Part shown: in pieces, positions 47,619 through 54,734 of the stretch
How the letters are laid out: each line of letters starts with the position of its first letter
How positions within the stretch are numbered: the first letter of the stretch is position 1
DNA from: Desulfocapsa sulfexigens
GTDB lineage: Bacteria > Desulfobacterota > Desulfobulbia > Desulfobulbales > Desulfocapsaceae
Assembly: GCA_015662865.1 (NCBI GenBank)
Contig: DQTH01000302.1
Location: forward strand, 1 to 54,734
Direction: 5' to 3'
DNA length: 54,734 bases
Made by a program: the position numbers and the translations under genes
The notes under the pieces: model-generated
The model's database searches: none
Told to the model about the DNA's origin: nothing
The model's input: the letters and a program-made list of their open reading frames with translations, nothing else

Positions 47619-47667
47619 CGCGAACTCTCCTTATCAAAATAGTATTTTGATCCGATGGGTTGAAAAA

Positions 47668-47853
47668 TTACCAGGATGATTTTGTTACACCTGTAACCTG
47701 ACCACTGGATGCTAATTTACGAAAACAGATACGGCACATACCGAATTTACGAATGAACGCTTTCGGGCGTCCACAAAGAGGGCATCTGTTATATTTCCTT
47801 ACCGCAAATTTTGGCGTTCTTTTTGCTTTCGCAATGAGAGATTTCTTTGCCAA
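47668..47853 (-). CDS. rpsN: 30S ribosomal protein S14 (zinc-binding type)
   Basis: 61 aa; [28 protein letters not shown] (CxxC...CxxC). Confidence 0.97.
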   Translation of the reverse strand: MAKKSLIAKAKRTPKFAVRKYNRCPLCGRPKAFIRKFGMCRICFRKLASSGQVTGVTKSSW

Positions 47854-47953
47854 ACCGACCTCCGATTATAATAATTCTAACTTATTATGTACTTAAAAAT
47901 AACTGCCAGCTACGTTAATTTACGAAAAATAGCAAATTAGCTAAGCCGAGTGA

Positions 47954-48493
47954 TTATCCTTTAAAAGGCATACCCATAAGTTTCAATAAACTAAGAGCTT
48001 CCTTGTCAGTAGGAGCAGATGTTACAATAGTGATATTTAAACCTTTAATTTTATCAATCTTATCGTAATCAATTTCAGGGAAAATAATCTGCTCTTTAAC
48101 GCCCATGGAGAAATTACCTCTTCCGTCGAAACACTTCGGTGAGATACCACGGAAGTCACGAACTCGCGGGAGAGCAATATTTACAAGCTTACTGAAAAAA
48201 TCGTACATGATATCAGATCGCAATGTAACACGACATCCGATAGGCATACCTTCCCGAAGCTTAAAACCGGCGATAGATTTTTTTGCCCTTGTTACAACCG
48301 CTTTACGCCCGGCAATACGAGTGAGTTCCTCTACAGCTCCATCAATTATTTTTGGATTCTGTACAGCTTCACCAAGTCCCATATTTAAGACGATTTTCTC
48401 GACCTTGGGAATCTGCATCGTATTTGTGTAACCAAATTCTTTCTGCAGAGCAGGTTTACATTCATTTTTATAGTGGTCTTTAAGCGAACCCAT
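47954..48493 (-). CDS. rplE: 50S ribosomal protein L5
   Basis: [40 protein letters not shown]. Confidence 0.98.
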   Translation of the reverse strand: MGSLKDHYKNECKPALQKEFGYTNTMQIPKVEKIVLNMGLGEAVQNPKIIDGAVEELTRIAGRKAVVTRAKKSIAGFKLREGMPIGCRVTLRSDIMYDFFSKLVNIALPRVRDFRGISPKCFDGRGNFSMGVKEQIIFPEIDYDKIDKIKGLNITIVTSAPTDKEALSLLKLMGMPFKG

Positions 48494-48519
48494 TTAATAC
48501 TCCTGGTAATTGCCTTTTA

Positions 48520-48861
48520 CTATTTACTTTCGATGGACTCGCCACAGCTCTTACAAAAGCGTACCTTGGTCCCATCATCTAAGAATTTTTTGCCAATTCG
48601 GCCGGTCTTAGTACATTCCGGACAGATTAACTGCAGATTGGACACGTGGATCATAGCCTCACGATTAACGATCTGTCCCTGCTGGTTCATCTCAGTGCCC
48701 TTGGTGTGACGCTTAATCATATTAATGCGTTCAACCAGTGCTTTCTCTTTACCAGGAAAGACTTGTAGAATCTTACCTACTCTTCCTTTATCTTTACCTG
48801 CAATAACTTCTACCTGATCATCTTTTTTCAGGTATGTTTGTCCCTTTGCCATCTTCAGCAC
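48520..48861 (-). CDS. rplX: 50S ribosomal protein L24
   Basis: [26 protein letters not shown]. Confidence 0.97.
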   Translation of the reverse strand: MLKMAKGQTYLKKDDQVEVIAGKDKGRVGKILQVFPGKEKALVERINMIKRHTKGTEMNQQGQIVNREAMIHVSNLQLICPECTKTGRIGKKFLDDGTKVRFCKSCGESIESK

Positions 48862-48908
48862 CTTTTACTAGAACCTCAGCAAATGAGGTTGGATTGCTTT
48901 AACACCAA

Positions 48909-49277
48909 TTATAAAACTTCTGGTGCCAAGGAGATAATTTTCATAAATCCCTGGTTACGCAGTTCTCTTGCTACCGGTCCGAAAATTCGTGTTCCAACAG
49001 GATCACCTGTTCCTGAAAGAATTACGGCTGCATTTTCATCGAATTTTACCCAGGTATCATCCATACGTTTAATCTCTTTGGCCGTTCGCACAACTACTGC
49101 CTTTATAACATCACCCTTTTTAACTTTGGCGTTTGGAAGGGCTTCTTTGACAGTGGCTACGATGACATCACCAATGGATGCATATCTTCTCCTGGTACCA
49201 CCAAGAACTCTAATGCAGAGTACTTTTTTTGCTCCTGAATTATCTGCAACATTCAGAACTGTTTCGCTTTGTATCAT
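48909..49277 (-). CDS. rplN: 50S ribosomal protein L14
   Basis: [27 protein letters not shown]. Confidence 0.98.
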   Translation of the reverse strand: MIQSETVLNVADNSGAKKVLCIRVLGGTRRRYASIGDVIVATVKEALPNAKVKKGDVIKAVVVRTAKEIKRMDDTWVKFDENAAVILSGTGDPVGTRIFGPVARELRNQGFMKIISLAPEVL

Positions 49278-49335
49278 AGTTTCACCTGATTGATAATCAG
49301 TTGTATTTCAAAAAAATGGCGTCAAACGAAAATGA

Positions 49336-49605
49336 TTAAACAGCTTCCCGAATGATATCTCTTAAGCGCCACCGTTTTTGTTTACTTAGTGGCCGACATT
49401 CTTCGATCTTTACAATATCGCCAATATTACAGTTATTCTCTGGATCATCAGCAAGGTATTTCACACTCTTTTTGATATATTTACCATAGAGTTTGTGACG
49501 AACCTTTCTTTCAACGCGAACAACTATACTTTTTTCCATCCTGTTACTGACAACAGTACCAGTTCTGGTCTTCTTTATTTTTTTTGTCTCGCTCATGATT
49601 GACAC
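49336..49605 (-). CDS. rpsQ: 30S ribosomal protein S17
   Basis: [47 protein letters not shown]. Confidence 0.97.
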   Translation of the reverse strand: MSIMSETKKIKKTRTGTVVSNRMEKSIVVRVERKVRHKLYGKYIKKSVKYLADDPENNCNIGDIVKIEECRPLSKQKRWRLRDIIREAV

Positions 49606-49660
49606 AATTTTTATTATATTGATGTACTTCGGTTAATTAACAAATTTTGCAGAATACACA

Positions 49661-49843
49661 TTAATTTTCATTAAAAAGAGTATTAATACGTGCAATATCC
49701 TTCCGGAGCTGTTTCAAAGTTGAAGTATTCTCAAGAGGCCTGATTTTATGCTGAAATGTAAGATTGGAAATTTCCTCTTTCATTTCGACCAGTTTCTTCT
49801 GCAAATCATCAGAAGACATTGAGCGCAGTTCTGACATTTTCAT
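49661..49843 (-). CDS. rpmC: 50S ribosomal protein L29
   Basis: [51 protein letters not shown]. Confidence 0.96.
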   Translation of the reverse strand: MKMSELRSMSSDDLQKKLVEMKEEISNLTFQHKIRPLENTSTLKQLRKDIARINTLFNEN

Positions 49844-50256
49844 AGTGTGCTCCTCTTTATAATCACCTTGGTTTTGAAAGGTAATTTCGCGCCTGCTAGA
49901 GTCAACGCTCTAATTGCCAGCTCTTCTTCAACTCCGGCAAGCTCGTAAATAATCTTACCGGGTTTGGTCACAGCTACCCAGTATTCAGGACTTCCTTTAC
50001 CCTTACCCATACGTGTTTCAGCAGGCTTCTTCGTAACAGGTTTGTCGGGGAAGACACGAATCCAAACCTGTCCACCACGTTTGATCTTCCTGTTAATGGC
50101 AATACGTGCAGCCTCGATTTGCTGGGCTGTCAATTTACCGCTTTCTACAGCTTTCAGGGCATAGTCACCAAAAGAAATTGTAGAGCCGCGATGAGCTTTG
50201 CCTCTATTCTTTCCTTTAAAGACTTTTCTATGTTTGACCTTTTTAGGACTTAACAT
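49840..50256 (-). CDS. rplP: 50S ribosomal protein L16
   Basis: [36 protein letters not shown]. Confidence 0.98.
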   Translation of the reverse strand: MLSPKKVKHRKVFKGKNRGKAHRGSTISFGDYALKAVESGKLTAQQIEAARIAINRKIKRGGQVWIRVFPDKPVTKKPAETRMGKGKGSPEYWVAVTKPGKIIYELAGVEEELAIRALTLAGAKLPFKTKVIIKRSTL

Positions 50257-50304
50257 TTCTAAACTCCAATATTAATTCAGGATTTCCGAAAAACCGGGCT
50301 CTTG

Positions 50305-50955
50305 CTATATCTCTGCAGGAGCATCCTTTGCATTCAGGACTTCACCTTTAAAAATCCATACTTTGATACCAATGATACCATAAGTGGTGTTTGCTTCAGC
50401 CAGTGCATAATCAACATCAGCTCGCAGGGTATGCAAAGGAACACGACCTTCACGGACCCATTCACAACGAGACATTTCAGCGCCACCAAGTCTGCCGGAG
50501 CAGGAAATTTTAATTCCTTTCACACCAAATCTCAGGGCTGAATTTACTGATTTTTTCATTGCACGTCTGAAAGCAACCCGCCTAACAAGTTGCTGAGCAA
50601 TATTCTCTGCAACCAGTTGCGCATCTGCCTCAGGTCGACGTACTTCCTGGATATCAATGACAGCTTTTCTATTGATCAGTTTCTCAAGCTCTTTTTTGAG
50701 GATCTCAATTTCAGAACCTTTTTTACCAATAATTATACCTGGTCGAGCCGTAAAAAGCTTTACACGGACCTTATCGCCTGTTCGCTCAAGGATAATTTTC
50801 GAAAGAGCAGCATGTTGAAGACGAGTCTTAAGAAATTTTCTGATTTTCTGGTCCTCAATAAGATTAACCGAGTAATCCTTATTGGCATACCAAATCGAAT
50901 CCCATGTGCGAGTAATATTAAGTCTGAGCCCTAACGGGTTAACTTTCTGCCCCAA
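50305..50955 (-). CDS. rpsC: 30S ribosomal protein S3
   Basis: [28 protein letters not shown] domain. Confidence 0.98.
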   Translation of the reverse strand: MGQKVNPLGLRLNITRTWDSIWYANKDYSVNLIEDQKIRKFLKTRLQHAALSKIILERTGDKVRVKLFTARPGIIIGKKGSEIEILKKELEKLINRKAVIDIQEVRRPEADAQLVAENIAQQLVRRVAFRRAMKKSVNSALRFGVKGIKISCSGRLGGAEMSRCEWVREGRVPLHTLRADVDYALAEANTTYGIIGIKVWIFKGEVLNAKDAPAEI

Positions 50956-51036
50956 AATAGTCCTCCAGCAATACGCTTAGTCTGTATAAATAAAAAAATT
51001 GAGAGTCATACTAATTACAGCTGATAAAGTAAAGAT

Positions 51037-51369
51037 TTAATTTTCATCAAGCACGACAGTAATATGACTTGTACGTTTTATAATAGATGTTGCACGTCCC
51101 ATAGCACGTGGACGTATTCTTTTAAAAGATGGTCCACCATCTATGAACACTTTCTTAACGTAAAGGTTATCAACATCAATCTGATCATCCTGAGTAGCAT
51201 TAGCCACTGCTGATTCGATGACTTTACGCAATATTACAGCACCCTTTTTCGGCATAAACCTGAGAGTGGTTATCGCTTTGTCAACGCCCATCCCCCTAAC
51301 CACATCAGCAACAAGTCTTGCTTTCTGAGGTGAGATCCGAATACGTCTCCCTACGGCGCGAGCTTCCAT
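51037..51369 (-). CDS. rplV: 50S ribosomal protein L22
   Basis: RISPQKARLVADVVRGMGVDKAITTLRF. Confidence 0.97.
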   Translation of the reverse strand: MEARAVGRRIRISPQKARLVADVVRGMGVDKAITTLRFMPKKGAVILRKVIESAVANATQDDQIDVDNLYVKKVFIDGGPSFKRIRPRAMGRATSIIKRTSHITVVLDEN

Positions 51370-51428
51370 AGTATTACTCCTAGTAAATCTTATCTAAACT
51401 ATATTATAGTTATCTTGCCGGTAAGTGT

Positions 51429-51497
51429 TAAGTAGACCGGCATAAATACCTTATTAGAATTATCTCTATTATGAGCGTTAAGATAATCTACAGGTAA
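51429..51497. repeat. Degenerate relative of the crcB-upstream hairpin repeat, in the rpsS-rplV intergenic gap
   Basis: GACCGGCATAAATACCTTATTAGAATTATCTCT compared with aACCGGCATAAgaACCTT and AAATACCTTATcAGAATattTtCT in 5829-5931; local stem AGAATTATCT/AGATAATCT. Confidence 0.4.
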
Positions 51498-51501
51498 TTA
51501 G

Positions 51502-51774
51502 TTAACGAGACTTTCTGTCAGAGGCATGACCGTAAAAGGTCCTGGTGGGTGAAAACTCACCGAGCTTATGCCCAACCATATTCTCTGAAACAAAGACAGG
51601 GATAAATTTTCTGCCATTGTGTACTGCAAAAGTCAGCCCAACCATATCCGGAGAGATATCAGAGCGTCTGGACCAGGTTTTAATAACTTTGCGAGATCCA
51701 CTTTCGATTGCAGCATCGATCTTCTTCTGCAGATGATCGTCGATAAAAGGTCCTTTTTTGACTGAACGAGCCAT
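51502..51774 (-). CDS. rpsS: 30S ribosomal protein S19
   Basis: [19 protein letters not shown]...[21 protein letters not shown]. Confidence 0.98.
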   Translation of the reverse strand: MARSVKKGPFIDDHLQKKIDAAIESGSRKVIKTWSRRSDISPDMVGLTFAVHNGRKFIPVFVSENMVGHKLGEFSPTRTFYGHASDRKSR

Positions 51775-51790
51775 ATTTCTATCCTCTTAA

Positions 51791-52612
51791 TTAACGTCTT
51801 TTCTTGACAATATACTTGTCAGACTCGGTATTCTTTCTCGTTTTATATCCCTTGGTCGGGTATCCCCATGGAGTACATGGATGGCGACCACCGGAACTTT
51901 TACCCTCACCACCACCCATCGGATGATCAACAGGGTTCATGGCAACACCACGTACATGAGGACGTTTACCCATCCATCTGGTACGACCTGCCTTACCAAG
52001 TTTTTGACTTTCATGTTCACGGTTGCCAACCTGACCGATGCAGGCACGGCAAAGTTTGTGAAATTTTCTCACTTCACCGGATGGCAGCCTTACCAGAACA
52101 TACATGCCCTCTTTGGCCATAAGCTGAGCGGAAACCCCAGCACTTCGCACAAGCTGCCCGCCCTTTCCAATCTTCATTTCAATATTATGAATGATTGTAC
52201 CAAGGGGGATGTTCATCATGGGTAGACAGTTGCCTGGTTTGATATCAACAGAATCGCCTGCAATCACCTGGTCACCTACTGAAATACCAGCAGGGGCGAG
52301 GATATATGTTTTCTGGCCATCCAAGTATGATAACAAAGCAATATTTGCTGATCGATTAGGATCATATTCTATGGAAACAACTTTGGCACTTATATCGATC
52401 TTATTACGTTTAAAATCAATAATACGATACTTGCGTTTATGACCACCACCAATATGGCGGGAGGTAATTCTGCCGTAGTTGTTTCGTCCACCGGTTTTTG
52501 ATAGGCTCGTAAGCAGGCTTTTCTCAGGCCCGTTTTTAGACAGCTCAGAGTTCTGTATAGACACATAGTGTCTTTTACCGGCTGATGTTGGTTTATATGT
52601 CTTTATTGTCAT
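51791..52612 (-). CDS. rplB: 50S ribosomal protein L2
   Basis: [41 protein letters not shown]. Confidence 0.98.
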   Translation of the reverse strand: MTIKTYKPTSAGKRHYVSIQNSELSKNGPEKSLLTSLSKTGGRNNYGRITSRHIGGGHKRKYRIIDFKRNKIDISAKVVSIEYDPNRSANIALLSYLDGQKTYILAPAGISVGDQVIAGDSVDIKPGNCLPMMNIPLGTIIHNIEMKIGKGGQLVRSAGVSAQLMAKEGMYVLVRLPSGEVRKFHKLCRACIGQVGNREHESQKLGKAGRTRWMGKRPHVRGVAMNPVDHPMGGGEGKSSGGRHPCTPWGYPTKGYKTRKNTESDKYIVKKRR

Positions 52613-52698
52613 AATTATCTAATCGCTCCATCAAGGCTATGTTGGATTGATAGCTATACTAAATTCGTTTATCTGGGATCCTAATTTTTCAGTTAGTT

Positions 52699-52986
52699 TT
52701 ACAGTTGATCTGCAAAATTAATCTCACCTTCAGACAAAGTTACGTATGCTTTTTTCCAGTCATTGGTAAAGCCGGTGAAGCGTCCCACGCGTTTCTGTTT
52801 ACCATGCATATTTGTAGTGTGGACATGTTTAACTTTTACATCAAACATTTTCTCTACTGCCTTCTTAATTTCTATCTTATTTGCATTGGGATCTACTTTG
52901 AAAACAACTTTTCCATCAACTTCAAGTTGAAGGTTAGCTTTCTCAGTGAGACATGGTCCCCTTAAAATCTTATGATCACTTTTCAT
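52699..52986 (-). CDS. rplW: 50S ribosomal protein L23
   Basis: ILRGPCLTEKANLQ...FKVDPNANKIEIKKAVEKMFDVKV. Confidence 0.97.
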   Translation of the reverse strand: MKSDHKILRGPCLTEKANLQLEVDGKVVFKVDPNANKIEIKKAVEKMFDVKVKHVHTTNMHGKQKRVGRFTGFTNDWKKAYVTLSEGEINFADQL

Positions 52987-53606
52987 GGAGTCAACCTCTT
53001 CTCAAGACTCTCGACTGCCGGTTTAACCAGCATCAATTTCTTATGCAGCAAAATATCATAAACATTCAAACCATCAACTGTCATGACTTTAAATCCATGA
53101 ACATTTCTAGCTGATTTATTCAGATTATTATTGCTTCCTTCGGTGATAACAAGACAGTTCTCGAAATCAAAACCTTTCATGATTCCAACAAAATCTTTGG
53201 TTTTGATTTTATCCATGATAAAATCGTCGACAACCACAAGATTACCTTCCTGCAATCTTGCACTCATGGCCATGGCAAGAGCTTGTTTCTTTACTTTACG
53301 ATTAAGCTTGAAGCTGTAATCACGCGGTTTAGGACCAAAAGTGACACCACCACCTCTCCAGATAGGAGAATTTCGGGTACCAGCACGTGCTCGTCCTGTT
53401 CCTTTCTGGCGCCATGGTTTGGCACCACCACCACGAACCTCAACTCTTGTTTTGGTGCAGGCATTACCAGCGCGTTTTGCGGCACGCTGCATACGAACAA
53501 CATCGTGGAGCATGTGCTCTTTAACAGTCAAATCAAAAACATCAGCATTCAGCTCGATCTCGCCGACTTTTTCATTGCTGGTATTTACTATATCTACGGT
53601 AGACAT
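52983..53606 (-). CDS. rplD: 50S ribosomal protein L4
   Basis: KPWRQKGTGRARAGTRNSPIWRGGGVTFGPKPRDYSFKLNRKVKK. Confidence 0.98.
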   Translation of the reverse strand: MSTVDIVNTSNEKVGEIELNADVFDLTVKEHMLHDVVRMQRAAKRAGNACTKTRVEVRGGGAKPWRQKGTGRARAGTRNSPIWRGGGVTFGPKPRDYSFKLNRKVKKQALAMAMSARLQEGNLVVVDDFIMDKIKTKDFVGIMKGFDFENCLVITEGSNNNLNKSARNVHGFKVMTVDGLNVYDILLHKKLMLVKPAVESLEKRLTP

Positions 53607-53643
53607 TGTTTACTCCTTGAACCGATCAATCTCTTTCGGCTGT

Positions 53644-54273
53644 TTACTTGCTAAAAAGCTTCAGAAGACTCTGTTTTGCTCCTGGTACCGGCCCTTTCAC
53701 GAGGATAAGGTTTTCATCACCTCGAACATCTACAACAAGTACATTTTTCTTCAGCACAGTGTCATTACCCATTCGACCGGGCAGTTTCTTACCTTTAACA
53801 ACCCTGGCCGGCCAGGCACTACAACCAATAGATCCTGGTGCACGATGAAACTTGGAACCATGTCCTCCCGGGCCACCACGAAAACCATGACGTTTCATAA
53901 CACCTTGGAAACCTTTACCTTTAGAAGTTCCCTGCACATCTATGATATCGCCTACTTTAAAGATCTCATCAAGACAGATATCCTGTCCTGCTTCAAAGTC
54001 TCCAGGATTAGTAACCCTGAACTCTCTGATATTATAAAAACCTTCAGAGCCAGCTTTGTTAAAATGTCCGGCAAGTGGTTTTGTCACTCTTTTTGCTTTC
54101 TTCATACCAAAACCGACCTGGATAGCATTATAGCCATCCTTATCGTCAAGTTTGACCTGAAGCACCTTACAGGGGCCAGCTTCTATAACAGTGACGGGAA
54201 TAACTGCACCCATCTCGTTATATACACGGGTCATACCAATTTTCTTACCTAATAAGCCCATTGTCTTCGGCAT
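53644..54273 (-). CDS. rplC: 50S ribosomal protein L3
   Basis: LLGKKIGMTRVYNEMGAVIPVTVIEAGPC; MKRHGFRGGPGGHGSKFHRAPGSIG. Confidence 0.98.
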   Translation of the reverse strand: MPKTMGLLGKKIGMTRVYNEMGAVIPVTVIEAGPCKVLQVKLDDKDGYNAIQVGFGMKKAKRVTKPLAGHFNKAGSEGFYNIREFRVTNPGDFEAGQDICLDEIFKVGDIIDVQGTSKGKGFQGVMKRHGFRGGPGGHGSKFHRAPGSIGCSAWPARVVKGKKLPGRMGNDTVLKKNVLVVDVRGDENLILVKGPVPGAKQSLLKLFSK

Positions 54274-54321
54274 AATTATTACCTATACATCTTCAAATTA
54301 AGCGATAAATAAAAAAAATCG

Positions 54322-54636
54322 CTATGGCAGTTTAATCTCTACATCAACACCGGCAGACAACTCAAGTTTCATCAGCAAATCGATGGTCTGCTGAGTGGGC
54401 TCAAGGATGTCGATCAGGCGACGATGGGTTCTCATCTCGAACTGCTCACGGGATTTTTTATCAACATGCGGTGACCGGAGGACACAGAACTTGTTAATAG
54501 ATGTTGGCAGAGGAATCGGACCTGCAACAGCAGCTCCTGTCCGACGTGCAGTCTCAACAATCTCGTGAGTAGACAGATCAAGAAGTTTGTGATCATAAGC
54601 CTTGAGGCGAATACGAATTTTATCTGTAGGTATCAT
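54322..54636 (-). CDS. rpsJ: 30S ribosomal protein S10
   Basis: [39 protein letters not shown]. Confidence 0.98.
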   Translation of the reverse strand: MIPTDKIRIRLKAYDHKLLDLSTHEIVETARRTGAAVAGPIPLPTSINKFCVLRSPHVDKKSREQFEMRTHRRLIDILEPTQQTIDLLMKLELSAGVDVEIKLP

Positions 54637-54644
54637 GATCTTCC

Positions 54645-54734
54645 TTATTCGATAATTTCACTGATAACGCCGGCACCTACTGTTCGGCCACCCTCGCGGA
54701 TTGCAAAACGAAGACCAACATCCATGGCAATCGG
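54645..54734 (-). CDS. tuf: Elongation factor Tu, C-terminal fragment (runs off window)
   Basis: ...[29 protein letters not shown]. Confidence 0.95.
   Translation of the reverse strand, partial: PIAMDVGLRFAIREGGRTVGAGVISEIIE

Noticed and set aside
1-54734. CRISPR array, rRNA operon, intact transposase or prophage
   Set aside because: No regularly spaced direct repeats, rRNA signatures or transposase/phage motifs were seen.

Overview
This 54.7-kb window looks like a chromosomal segment of a Desulfobacterota bacterium (Desulfobulbaceae-like, inferred from gene content). The right half, about 25-54.7 kb and almost entirely on the minus strand, is core genome: rel/spoT, proS, ispG, tsaB, rseP, dxr, cdsA, uppS, frr, pyrH, tsf, rpsB, then the complete alpha/spc/S10 ribosomal superoperon ending in the C-terminus of tuf. 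The left half is more accessory: tRNA-Arg(CCT), tandem glgC paralogs, a DHH phosphoesterase, a RACo-like reductive activator, crcB, an LptF/G permease coupled to an uncharacterised Cys-rich protein plus a BadF/HgdC-type Fe-S ATPase, a three-gene set of odd signalling-like proteins, a DctBD two-component system next to a solute-binding protein/DAACS symporter operon, Trk/Ktr potassium uptake, a ferredoxin-nitroreductase, a frameshifted DUF362 gene, FKBP, and Smr. The observations most worth following up are: (1) an unlisted 41-aa Cys/Lys-rich ORF downstream of the FKBP gene; (2) the Cys-rich protein plus HgdC-like activator pair; (3) two families of dispersed hairpin elements, one with compensatory base changes between copies; (4) DUF362 split at an A AAA AAC slippery heptamer; (5) a Phd-like antitoxin interrupted by one stop codon; (6) a protein made of previously unnamed (to me) tandem repeats in an operon with an output-less Cache-HAMP receptor; (7) a periplasmic binding protein translationally coupled to a secondary symporter with a sigma-54-like promoter. 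No CRISPR array, rRNA, intact IS element or prophage was seen.
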